DNA of 64,000 nucleotides from Pseudomonas hamedanensis (GCF_014268595.2 NZ_CP077091.1:4384001-4448000); one strand, 5' to 3'. Shown: positions 7,968 through 17,382, counted from the first letter of the stretch. Numbers and translations: made by a program. The notes: a model not told the origin generated them from the letters alone.

Positions 7968-8092
7968 TGGGTCCACGTGTTCGTCTGATGGGTGGGAACT
8001 GGCGGACAGCCTTTAATGGTCTTGGCGGGGCTGTCGATGTAGGATACAAGGCCTTCATTCTAGACATAGCGCCGTCTGGCGCCTAGCTGCCC

Positions 8093-8653
8093 ATGCCCAT
8101 TCAGAATTCTCCGTACCAAGCCTTTGCCACCCTGCTGACCACCAGCGGCCACAACGTCTCGCCTGCCGAACTGCATGGCCTGCTGCTCGGACGCAGTTGC
8201 GCCGGCGCCGGCTTCGATCACGAAGGCTGGCTGATCGACGCCGCCGAACTGCTCGAAGGCGATCTCCAGGACAACGTCCGCAACGCCTTGATCGGCTTGC
8301 AAGAGATGGTCAAGGGCGAGCTGACCGGCGACGACGTCACCGTCGTGCTGCTGCTGCCGACCGACGATGCACCGCTGGCCGAGCGCGCCGCTGCACTGGG
8401 CCAATGGTGTCAGGGCTTCCTCAGCGGCTTCGGCCTGAACTGCCGCGACAGCAGCATGCTCAGTGTTGAAGCAACGGAAGTGCTGCAGGATCTGGCAGCC
8501 ATTTCTCAGGTGCAGGACGCACTGGAGGAATCCGAAGACGGCGAGTCCGACTACATGGAAGTCATGGAATACCTGCGCGTCGCGCCGCTGCTGCTGTTCT
8601 CGGAAACCAAGAAAGCCGACGTGCCGCCAGCGGCCAAGCCGTCGCTGCATTAA
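8093..8653 (+). CDS. ygfB: YgfB/YecA (UPF0149) family protein
   Basis: The 186-residue, strongly acidic, mostly helical protein matches the UPF0149 family, with the opening helix pattern [13 protein letters not shown] and the [11 protein letters not shown] segment typical of it. In P. aeruginosa, YgfB is reported to repress the alpA programmed-death/amidase pathway and so affect beta-lactam resistance; that role here is inference. It heads the ygfB-pepP-ubiH-ubiI run, the same order as in P. aeruginosa. It is divergent from the zapA pair. Confidence 0.9.
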   Translation: MPIQNSPYQAFATLLTTSGHNVSPAELHGLLLGRSCAGAGFDHEGWLIDAAELLEGDLQDNVRNALIGLQEMVKGELTGDDVTVVLLLPTDDAPLAERAAALGQWCQGFLSGFGLNCRDSSMLSVEATEVLQDLAAISQVQDALEESEDGESDYMEVMEYLRVAPLLLFSETKKADVPPAAKPSLH

Positions 8654-8680
8654 TCGCGTGTCAGGGAAAGCCATCTGCCC

Positions 8681-10015
8681 ATGATCCATATCCCCAAAGC
8701 GGAATACAGCCGTCGCCGCAAGGCGCTGATGGCGCAGATGGAACCCAACAGCATCGCGATCCTGCCCGCCGCCGCGGTGGCTATCCGCAACCGCGACGTC
8801 GAGCACGTCTACCGCCAGGACAGCGACTTCCAGTACCTCAGCGGTTTTCCCGAACCGCAAGCCGTCATCGTGCTGATGCCCGGCCGTGAGCACGGGGAGT
8901 ACATCCTGTTCTGCCGTGAACGCAACGCCGAACGCGAATTGTGGGACGGCTTGCGCGCCGGGCAAGAAGGCGCAATCCGTGATTACGGTGCCGACGATGC
9001 GTTTCCGATTACCGACATTGACGACATTCTCCCGGGCCTGATCGAAGGCCGCGACCGGGTGTATTCGGCGATGGGCAGCAACCCGGAATTCGACCGGCAC
9101 CTGATGGACTGGATCAACGTGATCCGCTCCAAGGCCCACCTTGGCGCGCAGCCGCCGAATGAATTCGTTGCCCTGGATCATCTGCTGCACGACATGCGCC
9201 TGTATAAATCGGCGGCAGAAGTGAAGGTGATGCGCGAAGCGGCACGAATCTCGGCCCAGGCGCATATCCGCGCGATGCAGGCCAGCCGTCCCGGGCTGTA
9301 TGAGTACAGCCTCGAAGCCGAACTGGATTACGAGTTCCGCAAGGGCGGGGCGAAGATGCCGGCCTACGGCTCGATCGTTGCGGCCGGTCGCAACAGCTGC
9401 ATCCTGCATTACCAGCAGAATGACGCGTTGCTCAAGGACGGCGATCTGGTGCTGATCGACGCCGGTTGCGAAATCGACTGCTACGCCAGCGACATCACCC
9501 GCACCTGGCCGGTCAACGGCAAGTTTTCGCCGGAACAGAAAGCGATCTACGAAGTGGTGTTGGCTTCGCAAGAAGCGGCGTTCGCCGAAATCGCCCCGAA
9601 CAAGCATTGGAACCAGGCGCACGAAGCCACCGTTCGAGTGATTACCTCGGGTTTGGTGAAACTGGGCTTGTTGCAAGGCGGGGTTGATGAATTGATCGCC
9701 AGCGAAGCCTACAAAGCGTTTTATATGCACCGTGCTGGTCACTGGCTGGGCATGGACGTGCATGACGTCGGCGAATACAAGGTCGGCGGCGAATGGCGAG
9801 TACTCGAAGTCGGCATGGCGCTGACCGTCGAGCCGGGCATCTACATCGCCCCGGACAACCAGAACGTAGCGAAAAAATGGCGTGGCATTGGCGTGCGCAT
9901 CGAGGACGACGTGGTGGTGACCAAAACCGGTTGTGAAATTCTCACCCGCGGCGTGCCAAAAACCGTCGCCGAGATCGAAGCGTTGATGGCACAAGCAAGG
10001 ACACACGCGGCATGA
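8681..10015 (+). CDS. pepP: Xaa-Pro aminopeptidase (aminopeptidase P)
   Basis: This 444-residue metalloprotease removes N-terminal residues that precede proline. The N-terminal creatinase-like domain (RRKALMAQMEPNSIAILPAA) is followed by the pita-bread catalytic domain. Dinuclear metal ligands can be read in IDAGCEIDCYASDITRTWP (two Asp), HRAGHWLGMDVHDVGEY (His), VEPGIYI (Glu) and GIGVRIEDDVVV (Glu). Its last four bases overlap the ubiH start. It belongs to the ygfB-pepP-ubiH-ubiI operon, an arrangement widely conserved in gammaproteobacteria. Confidence 0.95.
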   Translation: MIHIPKAEYSRRRKALMAQMEPNSIAILPAAAVAIRNRDVEHVYRQDSDFQYLSGFPEPQAVIVLMPGREHGEYILFCRERNAERELWDGLRAGQEGAIRDYGADDAFPITDIDDILPGLIEGRDRVYSAMGSNPEFDRHLMDWINVIRSKAHLGAQPPNEFVALDHLLHDMRLYKSAAEVKVMREAARISAQAHIRAMQASRPGLYEYSLEAELDYEFRKGGAKMPAYGSIVAAGRNSCILHYQQNDALLKDGDLVLIDAGCEIDCYASDITRTWPVNGKFSPEQKAIYEVVLASQEAAFAEIAPNKHWNQAHEATVRVITSGLVKLGLLQGGVDELIASEAYKAFYMHRAGHWLGMDVHDVGEYKVGGEWRVLEVGMALTVEPGIYIAPDNQNVAKKWRGIGVRIEDDVVVTKTGCEILTRGVPKTVAEIEALMAQARTHAA

Positions 10016-11199
10016 GTCGAGTCAATCTGGCAATCATCGGTGGCGGCCTCGTCGGCGCCAGTCTGGCGTTGGCCTTGCAGGCCGGAGCCAAGGCCCGTGG
10101 CTGGAAAATCGTGCTGATCGAACCGTTCGCCCCCGGCGACAGTTGGCAGCCGAGCTACGATGCGCGTTCCTCAGCGCTGTCGTTCGGCTCGCGGCAGATT
10201 TACCAGCGCCTGGGCGTGTGGCAGGAAATCTCCCGCCGCGCCGAACCGATCAAACAGATTCATGTGTCTGACCGTGGCCGTTTCTCTACCGCCCGGCTGT
10301 CGGCGATGGAAGAGGGCGTGCCTGCGCTGGGTTACGTGGTGGAAAACGCCTGGCTCGGCCAATGCCTGTGGCAACACCTCGACAAAGACGTGATCAGTTG
10401 GCGCTGCCCGGCCGAGGTCACGCGGATGGAGCCGTTGCCCGATGGCTATCGCCTGACCCTCAACGACGAAACCACGCTGGAATGCGACCTTGCGGTACTC
10501 GCCGATGGCGGTCGTTCGGGACTGCGCGAGCAGTTGGGGATCAGCGTGCGCCAGCGGCCGTACAACCAGAGCGCGCTGATCGCCAACATCACCCCGAGCG
10601 AAGCGCACAACGGCATGGCGTTCGAGCGCTTTACCGACGAAGGGCCGATGGCGCTGCTGCCGCTGCCGGACAATCGCTGTGCGCTGGTCTGGACGCGGCT
10701 TGGCATGGACGCGCAGCGTCTGACGGCGTTGAGCGAGCGTGATTTTCTCAGCGAATTGCAGGGCGTGTTCGGCTATCGCCTCGGCACGTTGAAACAGGTC
10801 GGCGCGCGGCATCTGTATCCGCTGTCGCTGGTCGAGGCCGAAGAGCAAGTGCGTTCGCACCTGGCCGTACTTGGCAACGCCGCGCACAGCCTGCACCCGA
10901 TCGCCGGGCAGGGCTTCAACCTGTCGCTGCGCGATGCCGATGCCTTGGCGGCCGCGCTGCTGAGCAGCGACAAAGGGCTGGGCGACTTTGCCACGTTGCA
11001 GGCGTATCGCGAGCGGCAGCGTCTGGATCAGGACCTCACCGTCGGCTTCTCCGATCAGGTCACGCGCTTGTTCGGCAGCACGCAGCCATTGGTCTCGCTG
11101 GGCCGTAATATCGGCCTGCTCGGCCTCGACCTGCTGCCTCCGGCCAAGCGCTGGTTTGCCCGGCAGGCCATGGGGTTGGGAACGCGTCCGGATGCTTGA
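10012..11199 (+). CDS. ubiH: 2-octaprenyl-6-methoxyphenyl hydroxylase
   Basis: A 395-residue FAD monooxygenase of the UbiH/UbiI/Coq6 group, which hydroxylates the ring in aerobic ubiquinone synthesis. The N-terminal dinucleotide motif is in LAIIGGGLVGASLALAL, the DG motif is in LAVLADGGRSGLR and the second FAD motif is GNAAHSLHPIAGQGFNLSL. UbiH is assigned over UbiI by its place directly after pepP. The ATG overlaps the pepP stop by four bases. The last codons overlap a 35-codon frame that I do not count as a gene. Confidence 0.9.
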   Translation: MSRVNLAIIGGGLVGASLALALQAGAKARGWKIVLIEPFAPGDSWQPSYDARSSALSFGSRQIYQRLGVWQEISRRAEPIKQIHVSDRGRFSTARLSAMEEGVPALGYVVENAWLGQCLWQHLDKDVISWRCPAEVTRMEPLPDGYRLTLNDETTLECDLAVLADGGRSGLREQLGISVRQRPYNQSALIANITPSEAHNGMAFERFTDEGPMALLPLPDNRCALVWTRLGMDAQRLTALSERDFLSELQGVFGYRLGTLKQVGARHLYPLSLVEAEEQVRSHLAVLGNAAHSLHPIAGQGFNLSLRDADALAAALLSSDKGLGDFATLQAYRERQRLDQDLTVGFSDQVTRLFGSTQPLVSLGRNIGLLGLDLLPPAKRWFARQAMGLGTRPDA

Positions 11200-11302
11200 G
11201 TGGCTGACCGGCACTTTCATTTTCAGGATCGCGCCGCCAACTGGCGCGCTCGGTAAAACCCTTTACGTGCGGCGCAAGCCGCAAGCGAGACAGGCTTAAA
11301 GC

Positions 11303-12526
11303 ATGGAAATGCGCGCAGATCTGCTGATTGTCGGAGCCGGAATGGTCGGCAGCGCCCTGGCGCTGGCGCTACAGAACAGCGGGCTGGAAGTGCTGCTGCT
11401 CGACGGCAGCCCGCTGAGCGTCAAACCCTTTGACGCGGCCGCACCTTTCGAGCCGCGCGTGAGTGCCTTGTCGGCGGCCAGCCAGCGGATTCTGCAACGC
11501 CTCGGCGTGTGGGACGGCATCGCCGGGCGCCGCAGCAGTCCCTACACCGACATGCACGTCTGGGATGGCAGCGGCACCGGGCAGATACATTTCTCGGCCA
11601 GCAGCGTGCATGCCGATGTGCTTGGTCACATCGTCGAAAACCGCGTGGTGCAGGACGCCTTGCTCGACCGTCTGCACGACTGCGATCTGGGCATGCTGGC
11701 CAACGCCCGTCTGGAACAGATGCGCCGCTCCGGCGATGACTGGTTGCTGACACTGGCCGATGGCCGCCAGTTGCGCGCGCCGCTGGTGATTGCCGCGGAT
11801 GGCGCGAACTCGGCGGTGCGCCGCCTGACCGGTGTCGCCACTCGCGAATGGGATTACCTGCATCACGCCATCGTCACCAGCGTGCGCAGCCGCCAGCCGC
11901 ACCGCAAAACCGCGTGGCAGCGTTTCACCGACCACGGACCGTTGGCGTTTCTGCCGCTTGAGCGTGACGGGCAGCAGGATTGGTGCTCGATTGTCTGGTC
12001 GACCACGCCGAGCGAGGCCGAACGCTTGATGGCGCTGGACGACGCTTCGTTCTGTGCCGAGCTGGAGCGTGCTTTTGAAGGGCGCCTCGGTGAGGTCGTC
12101 AGTGCCGATCCACGTGTGTGCGTGCCGCTGCGTCAGCGTCACGCCAAGCGCTACGTGGCTGAAGGCCTGGCGCTGATCGGTGACGCGGCGCACACCATCC
12201 ACCCGTTGGCGGGACAGGGTGTGAACCTGGGTTTCCTCGATGCGGCGGTGCTGGCGGAGGTTGTGCTGCAAGCGCACGAGCGCGGCGAACGTCTGGCGGA
12301 TGTGAAAGTGCTGAGCCGCTACGAGCGCCGGCGCATGCCGCACAACCTGGCGCTGATGGCGGCGATGGAGGGCTTTGAACGCTTGTTCCAGGCCGATCCG
12401 CTGCCGCTGCGCTGGTTGCGCAATACCGGGCTGAAACTGGTAGATCAAATGCCCGAGGCGAAGGCTTTGTTTGTGCGTGAGGCCCTCGGTTTGACCGGTG
12501 ATCTTCCGGCCCTCGCCAAGCCCTAA
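11303..12526 (+). CDS. ubiI: FAD-dependent ubiquinone hydroxylase UbiI (VisC family)
   Basis: This 407-residue paralogue of the preceding gene is a flavoprotein monooxygenase, predicted to carry out the C5 hydroxylation of the ubiquinone ring. It has the N-terminal LLIVGAGMVGSALALAL motif, the DG motif in LVIAADGANSAVRRLTG and GDAAHTIHPLAGQGVNLGFLD. UbiI is chosen because the order pepP-ubiH-ubiI is conserved; I cannot tell the exact ring position from sequence alone. It lies 103 bases after ubiH with no terminator seen and is followed by a REP doublet. Confidence 0.87.
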   Translation: MEMRADLLIVGAGMVGSALALALQNSGLEVLLLDGSPLSVKPFDAAAPFEPRVSALSAASQRILQRLGVWDGIAGRRSSPYTDMHVWDGSGTGQIHFSASSVHADVLGHIVENRVVQDALLDRLHDCDLGMLANARLEQMRRSGDDWLLTLADGRQLRAPLVIAADGANSAVRRLTGVATREWDYLHHAIVTSVRSRQPHRKTAWQRFTDHGPLAFLPLERDGQQDWCSIVWSTTPSEAERLMALDDASFCAELERAFEGRLGEVVSADPRVCVPLRQRHAKRYVAEGLALIGDAAHTIHPLAGQGVNLGFLDAAVLAEVVLQAHERGERLADVKVLSRYERRRMPHNLALMAAMEGFERLFQADPLPLRWLRNTGLKLVDQMPEAKALFVREALGLTGDLPALAKP

Positions 12527-12551
12527 GATATGCACTGAGTTTGATGGCCTC

Positions 12552-12616
12552 ATCGCGAGCAGGCTCACTCCTACAATTGGAATGCGTTCCCCTGTAGGAG
12601 TGAGCCTGCTCGCGAT
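12552..12616. repeat. REP doublet (REPIN-like), class B, short spacer
   Basis: Inverted arms around a short spacer (AATTGGAATGCGTTCCCC) nearly identical to that of the copy at 5617-5682. It begins 26 bases after the ubiI stop. Confidence 0.85.
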
Positions 12617-12692
12617 GGCGCCAGTCCAGTCACAGCACATTTCAGCCTGTGCAACATCTGGTAACGCCTTCAAAAAGTGTTCGATTGTGGTG

Positions 12693-12711
12693 GTAAATGT
12701 GAGTCCTTATC
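12693..12711. promoter_or_regulatory. Candidate Fur box
   Basis: The 19 bases GTAAATGTGAGTCCTTATC match the consensus GATAATGATAATCATTATC at 13 positions and lie 36 bases before the ATG of an iron-transport binding protein gene. The match is moderate, so this is a suggestion supported mainly by context. Confidence 0.4.
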
Positions 12712-12747
12712 ATTTGCCTCACAATTCCCGACCGAGAGACCACTCCC

Positions 12748-13752
12748 ATGTTGGCACCCAAGCGTCTTCTGACTGCACTGGCCTTGACCCTGATCGGCAG
12801 CACCACGGCCCAGGCCGCCGACGAGGTGGTGGTTTATTCCTCGCGTATCGACGAACTGATCAAACCGGTCTTCGACGCCTACACCGCCAAGACCGGGGTG
12901 AAAATCAAGTTCATCACCGACAAGGAAGCGCCGCTGATGCAGCGCATCAAGGCCGAAGGCGAGAACGCTACCGCTGACCTGCTGCTCACCGTCGATGCCG
13001 GCAACCTCTGGCAGGCCGAGCAAATGGGCATTCTGCAGCCGTTCACCTCGAAAACCATCGACGCCAATATCCCGTTGCAATATCGCGCCTCCAGCCACGC
13101 CTGGACCGGTCTGAGCCTGCGCGCGCGGACCATCGCCTATTCGACCCAACGGGTGAAGCCGGGCGAGCTGACCACTTACGAAGCGCTGGCTGACAAGAAC
13201 TGGGAAGGTCGCTTGTGCCTGCGCACCGCGAAGAAGGTCTACAACCAGTCGCTGACCGCGACCATGATCGAAGTGCATGGCGCCGAGAAGACCGAGAAGA
13301 TTCTCAAGGGCTGGGTCAACAACCTGTCCACCGACGTGTTCTCCGACGACGTCGCGGTGCTTGAGGCGATCAACGCCGGGCAGTGTGATATCGGCATCGT
13401 CAACACCTACTACTACGGTCGCCTGCACAAGCAGAAGCCGGACCTGCCGGTGAAGCTGTTCTGGCCGAACCAGGCGGATCGTGGCGTGCACGTCAACCTG
13501 TCGGGCATCGGCCTGACCAAGCATGCGCCGCACCCGGAAGCGGCCAAGGCGCTGGTCGAATGGATGACCACACCTGAGGCGCAGAAAATCTTCGCAGACG
13601 TAAACCAGGAATTCCCGGCCAACCCGGCGGTGGCACCTTCGGAAGAAGTCGCAGCATGGGGCAAGTTCATCGCTGATACCTTGCCGGTGGAAGTGGCGGG
13701 CAAGCGTCAGGCTGAAGCGATCCGGATGATGGATCGGGCGGGTTGGAACTGA
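12748..13752 (+). CDS. Ferric-iron ABC transporter periplasmic binding protein (FbpA/HitA type)
   Basis: The 334-residue protein has a signal peptide (about residues 1-24, cleaved after AQA) and matches the iron-binding proteins of bacterial transferrin type. It begins its mature part with [17 protein letters not shown] and has the iron-ligand tyrosine run NTYYYGRL near residue 225. It should deliver Fe3+ to the permease encoded next. A candidate Fur box precedes it. No ATPase gene follows in this cluster, so the motor subunit must come from elsewhere. Confidence 0.9.
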   Translation: MLAPKRLLTALALTLIGSTTAQAADEVVVYSSRIDELIKPVFDAYTAKTGVKIKFITDKEAPLMQRIKAEGENATADLLLTVDAGNLWQAEQMGILQPFTSKTIDANIPLQYRASSHAWTGLSLRARTIAYSTQRVKPGELTTYEALADKNWEGRLCLRTAKKVYNQSLTATMIEVHGAEKTEKILKGWVNNLSTDVFSDDVAVLEAINAGQCDIGIVNTYYYGRLHKQKPDLPVKLFWPNQADRGVHVNLSGIGLTKHAPHPEAAKALVEWMTTPEAQKIFADVNQEFPANPAVAPSEEVAAWGKFIADTLPVEVAGKRQAEAIRMMDRAGWN

Positions 13753-13781
13753 CCCGGCGTTTATACTGCGCCACGCGACAC

Positions 13782-13897
13782 TGATCGTTCCCACGCTCTG
13801 CGTGGGAATGCATCCATCGACGCTCTGCGTCGTGCCGCTGAAAGCGTGACGCGGAGCGTCACAGGATGTGTGCCCACGCAGAGCGTGGGCACAATCA
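13782..13897. repeat. Long palindromic repeat, class D
   Basis: The outer arms (GATCGTTCCCACGCTCTGCG and its inverse near 13867-13897) and an inner pair around ACGCTCTGCGTCG/GACGCGGAGCGTC make a long hairpin. It fills most of the gap between the iron-binding protein gene and the permease gene. The right arm is slightly diverged (GGGCAC instead of GGGAAC). An ATG at 13866 in frame with the permease lies inside this arm. Confidence 0.85.
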
Positions 13898-13916
13898 TTT
13901 GAACGAGATCGTTTCT

Positions 13917-15533
13917 TTGGCCCACCCCGCCCAACGCCGCTGGTATCCCATCGTCTTCTCCATCGCCGCGCTGGTGCTGTTGCCCCTGAGTGTCCTGCTG
14001 CTGTCGTGGCAGACCATCGATCAGCAGATCTGGTCGCACCTGTGGCAAACCCAGATGCCGCGCCTGCTCGGCAATACCCTGACGCTGATCCTCGGTGTCG
14101 GTGTCGGTGTGACCCTGCTCGGGGTCAGCCTTGCCTGGCTCACCAGCCTCTGCGAATTCCCCGGTCGGCGCTGGCTCGACTGGGCGCTGATGCTGCCTTT
14201 CGCCATTCCGGCTTATGTATTGGCGTTCGTCTTTGTCGGCCTGCTCGATTTCGCCGGCCCCGTGCAGACCCTGCTGCGCGAAGGGTTCGGCGCGGGGCTG
14301 CGCCTGCCACGGGTACGCTCGACCGGCGGGGTGATTGTGGTGCTGGTGCTGGTCTTTTATCCCTATGTTTACCTGCTGGCACGCACCGCATTCCTCGCCC
14401 AGGGCAAAGGCCTGATGGAAGCGGCGCGGGTGCTCGGGCAATCGCCCTGGCAGGCGTTCTGGCGCGTGGCGTTGCCGATGGCGCGCCCGGCGATTGGCGC
14501 CGGTGTGGCGCTGGCGCTGATGGAGACCCTCGCCGATTTCGGTGCGGTGTCGGTATTCAACTTCGACACTTTCACCACTGCGATCTACAAAACCTGGTAC
14601 GGCTTCTTCAGCCTGCCCAGCGCCGCGCAACTGGCCAGTCTGTTGCTGTTGGTGGTGATGCTGGTGCTGTACGGCGAACGCCGGGCGCGTGGGGCGAACC
14701 GGGCGAGTAACGAGCGGCCCCGGGTCAAGGCGCTGTATCACTTGCGCGGGTTCAAGGCATTGGCGGCCACGAGCTGGTGCGGTCTGGTGTTCGCCTGTGC
14801 CTTCGTCATCCCGGTGCTGCAACTGATCGTCTGGTTCTGGCAGCGCGGGCGTTTCGATCTCGACGAGCGCTATGCCGGACTGATCCTGCACACCCTGTAC
14901 CTGGGCGCGATGGCCGCGTTGATCACTGTCAGCGTGGCGTTGCTGCTGGCGTTTGCGCGGCGACTGGCACCGACCCGCGCGATCGACTCCGGGGTCGGCC
15001 TGGCCAACCTTGGCTACGCCTTGCCGGGTTCGGTGCTGGCGGTGTCGATCATGCTGGCGTTCAGTTATCTGGACCGCGAGCTGGTGATTCCGCTGTCCGC
15101 CTGGCTGGGCGGCGCGGGCAAGCCGTTGCTGCTGGGCAGTCTGGCGGCGTTGTTGATGGCCTATCTGGTGCGTTTCGTTGCGGTGGCGTACGGGCCGCTG
15201 GAAAGCAGTCTGGCGCGTATAAGGCCGTCTTTGCCCGAAGCGGCACGCAGTCTGGGTGTCAGTGGGCCGCGACTGTTTTTCAAAGTGTATCTGCCGTTGT
15301 TGCTGCCCGGCACGCTGAGCGCTGCATTGCTGGTGTTCGTCGATGTACTCAAGGAAATGCCAGCGACCCTGCTGATGCGCCCGTTTGGCTGGGACACACT
15401 GGCCGTGCGCATCTTTGAAATGACCAGTGAAGGGGAGTGGGCCCGGGCGTCGCTGCCAGCGCTGACCCTGGTTCTGGTCGGCCTGTTGCCAGTCATCGGT
15501 TTGATCCGCCGCTCGGCGCACCGAAACACTTAG
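13917..15533 (+). CDS. Ferric-iron ABC transporter permease (FbpB type, fused dimer)
   Basis: This integral membrane protein of about 538 residues has two homologous halves of some six membrane segments each. Each half carries an EAA loop for contact with the ATPase: EAARVLGQSPWQAFWRVALP in the first, and EAARSLGVSGPRLFFKVYLP in the second. This doubled layout is typical of FbpB/SfuB permeases. The start is uncertain. I favour TTG 13917 (MAHPAQRRWYP); TTG 13899 and ATG 13866 are in frame, but the latter lies in a dispersed repeat. It pairs with the upstream binding protein. Confidence 0.85.
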   Translation: MAHPAQRRWYPIVFSIAALVLLPLSVLLLSWQTIDQQIWSHLWQTQMPRLLGNTLTLILGVGVGVTLLGVSLAWLTSLCEFPGRRWLDWALMLPFAIPAYVLAFVFVGLLDFAGPVQTLLREGFGAGLRLPRVRSTGGVIVVLVLVFYPYVYLLARTAFLAQGKGLMEAARVLGQSPWQAFWRVALPMARPAIGAGVALALMETLADFGAVSVFNFDTFTTAIYKTWYGFFSLPSAAQLASLLLLVVMLVLYGERRARGANRASNERPRVKALYHLRGFKALAATSWCGLVFACAFVIPVLQLIVWFWQRGRFDLDERYAGLILHTLYLGAMAALITVSVALLLAFARRLAPTRAIDSGVGLANLGYALPGSVLAVSIMLAFSYLDRELVIPLSAWLGGAGKPLLLGSLAALLMAYLVRFVAVAYGPLESSLARIRPSLPEAARSLGVSGPRLFFKVYLPLLLPGTLSAALLVFVDVLKEMPATLLMRPFGWDTLAVRIFEMTSEGEWARASLPALTLVLVGLLPVIGLIRRSAHRNT

Positions 15534-15687
15534 TCGTCAGTCCTGAATCATGCGGCTACAATGCGCGGCATTCGGTGCGGTTCGTCTGACAGACCTGTTC
15601 GCTGGGATCGGCTCAAAGCCTGTAATTCAAGGCTTTCGCCCGTGCAGCGGCAGTCCGCACCTTCGCCACGCCCGGAAGGAGAAACCC

Positions 15688-16770
15688 ATGGGACAGCGTA
15701 CGCCTCTGTATGACCTGCACCTCGCGCTTGGCGCGAAGATGGTCGATTTTGGCGGTTGGGACATGCCACTGCATTACGGCTCGCAGGTCGAGGAACACCA
15801 CGAGGTGCGCCGTGATTGCGGGGTGTTCGATGTATCCCACATGACTGTGATCGATGTTTGCGGCCACCAGGCCAAGGCCTGGCTCCAGCATTTGCTGGCC
15901 AATGATGTCGAGCGCCTGCACAGTCCCGGCCGAGCGTTGTACAGCACCATGCTCAACGAGCGCGGCGGCATCGTCGACGACATGATCGTCTACCGTCTCG
16001 ATGAGGCGTACCGGCTGGTGTTCAACGCCTCGACCCGCGATCAGGATCTGGCGTGGATGAACGCGCAGCTCGGCGAGTACGACGTGCAACTGCATGAGCG
16101 CACCGAACTGGCCATGCTCGCCATCCAGGGCCCGCAAGCCCGGCACAAGATCGCCGAACTGGTGAGCCAGTCGCGTGCCGCGCTGATCCAGCAACTCAAA
16201 CCTTTTGAAGGCCACACCGACGGTGACTGGTTTATCGCCCGTACCGGTTATACCGGTGAGGACGGCCTGGAAATCGCGTTACCGGCCGACCAGGCGCCAA
16301 GCTTCTTCAACGATCTGGTCGGTGCCGGTATTTCCCCGATCGGCCTCGGTGCCCGCGACACCCTGCGGGTTGAAGCCGGAATGAACCTCTACGGTCAGGA
16401 CATTCATCAGGACGTTTCGCCTCTGGCCTCGAACATGGCCTGGAGCATCGCCTGGGAACCGGCCTCCCGCCAGTTCATTGGCCGCGCTGCCCTGGAGGCG
16501 GAAAAAGCCGCTGGCGTGGCGCACAAACTGGTCGGTCTGGTGCTGGAAGAACGCGGCGTTTTGCGCGCTCATCAAGTTGTTCGCATCGCGGATGTTGGCG
16601 AAGGGGAGATCACCAGTGGTAGTTTCTCTCCTACGCTAAGCAAATCGATTGCCCTGGCGCGTGTTCCGATGGCAACTGCCGACCGCGCCGAAGTGGAAAT
16701 TCGTGGCAAGTGGTACCCGGTGCGAGTGGTCAAACCGACCTTCGTGCGCCATGGCAAAACCTTGATCTAA
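15688..16770 (+). CDS. gcvT: Glycine cleavage system aminomethyltransferase (T protein)
   Basis: The ATG at 15688 follows AAGGAG, giving 360 residues; the frame runs further upstream without support. T protein transfers the methylene of the lipoyl-bound intermediate to tetrahydrofolate, releasing ammonia. Family signatures are MVDFGGWDMPLHYGSQVEEH near residue 17, VFDVSHMTVIDV, the folate-site ARTGYTGEDGLEIALP near residue 185 and GLGARDTLRVEAGMNLYGQD. gcvH follows after 49 bases. I looked for a glycine riboswitch in the 154-base leader and did not see one. Confidence 0.94.
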   Translation: MGQRTPLYDLHLALGAKMVDFGGWDMPLHYGSQVEEHHEVRRDCGVFDVSHMTVIDVCGHQAKAWLQHLLANDVERLHSPGRALYSTMLNERGGIVDDMIVYRLDEAYRLVFNASTRDQDLAWMNAQLGEYDVQLHERTELAMLAIQGPQARHKIAELVSQSRAALIQQLKPFEGHTDGDWFIARTGYTGEDGLEIALPADQAPSFFNDLVGAGISPIGLGARDTLRVEAGMNLYGQDIHQDVSPLASNMAWSIAWEPASRQFIGRAALEAEKAAGVAHKLVGLVLEERGVLRAHQVVRIADVGEGEITSGSFSPTLSKSIALARVPMATADRAEVEIRGKWYPVRVVKPTFVRHGKTLI

Positions 16771-16819
16771 CCTTTCCCGGCGGGCCTGACCGCTGACCTG
16801 ATTGCTGAGGACACCAAAG

Positions 16820-17203
16820 ATGAGCGATATCCCTGCCGAACTGCGTTTCGCCGAAAGTCATGAATGGGCACGCCTGGAAACCGACGGCACCGTCACCGTG
16901 GGCATCAGCGATCACGCGCAAGAAGCGCTGGGCGATGTGGTGTTCGTCGAACTGACCGAAGTGGGCAAGGTGTTTGCTGCCGGCGACCCATCCGGCGTGG
17001 TCGAGTCGGTGAAAGCCGCGTCCGACATCTATGCCCCGGTCAGCGGTGAAGTCATCGCGATCAACGAAGAGCTGGGCGGCTCGCCGGAGCTGTTGAACTC
17101 CGATCCGTACGGCGCTTGGATCTTCAAGCTCAAGCCAAGCGACAAGGCCGAACTGGACAAACTGCTGGATGCCGGCGCCTACAAGGCTGCCATCGGCGAG
17201 TAA
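16820..17203 (+). CDS. gcvH: Glycine cleavage system H protein
   Basis: This 127-residue lipoyl carrier protein shuttles the aminomethyl group between the P, T and L proteins. The lipoylated lysine is K65 in [18 protein letters not shown]. The start at 16820 is preceded by GAGG and gives the usual length. It forms an operon with gcvT. The P-protein gene, which follows gcvH in P. aeruginosa as I remember it, is not here: the next gene is an unrelated DUF2388 gene on the other strand. Confidence 0.95.
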   Translation: MSDIPAELRFAESHEWARLETDGTVTVGISDHAQEALGDVVFVELTEVGKVFAAGDPSGVVESVKAASDIYAPVSGEVIAINEELGGSPELLNSDPYGAWIFKLKPSDKAELDKLLDAGAYKAAIGE

Positions 17204-17235
17204 GCCTTTAGCGACATCAAAGCCCCGTTTTCATA

Positions 17236-17318
17236 GTGGGAGCGAGCCTGCTCGCGAAAGCGGTGGTGCAGGCAATGGGTTACTGCCAGAAAGCCTTCGC
17301 GAGCAGGCTCGCTCCCAC
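17236..17318. repeat. REP doublet (REPIN-like), class A
   Basis: Arms GTGGGAGCGAGCCTGCTCGC and its inverse enclose about 35 bases. It occupies the position directly after gcvH. Confidence 0.85.
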
Positions 17319-17350
17319 AGGGCTCTCGGGTAACCCGGCTTATTGCAGGC

Positions 17351-17382
17351 AAAAAAATGCCGCTCAATCGAGCGGCATTTTT
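17351..17382. terminator. Bidirectional rho-independent terminator
   Basis: AATGCCGCTC and GAGCGGCATT form a 10-base stem with an AA/TC-type loop, with A and T tracts on both sides. It can serve gcvTH on the plus strand and the DUF2388 gene on the minus strand. Confidence 0.8.

Noticed and set aside
6549..8000. tRNA genes around the zapA-6S region
   Set aside because: No cloverleaf-like stretch with TTCGA-type loop and CCA end was found here or elsewhere in the window.
8060..10006. 648-codon minus-strand frame opposite ygfB-pepP
   Set aside because: Antisense shadow created by GC-rich codon use; low-complexity His- and Arg-rich product with no domain.
11192..11299. 35-codon frame between ubiH and ubiI, starting in the ubiH stop region
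   Set aside because: Its ATG overlaps the ubiH end and it fills the gap exactly, but it has no ribosome-binding site, no recognisable family and a composition rich in Arg and Lys near the end. It may be a remnant of a gene once located here; evidence is too thin to list as CDS.
13761..15521. 586-codon minus-strand frame opposite the iron permease
   Set aside because: Product is a Gln- and Arg-rich low-complexity string typical of antisense frames.
15533..15687. Possible glycine riboswitch before gcvT
   Set aside because: I looked for the conserved core elements of the tandem glycine aptamers and did not see them.
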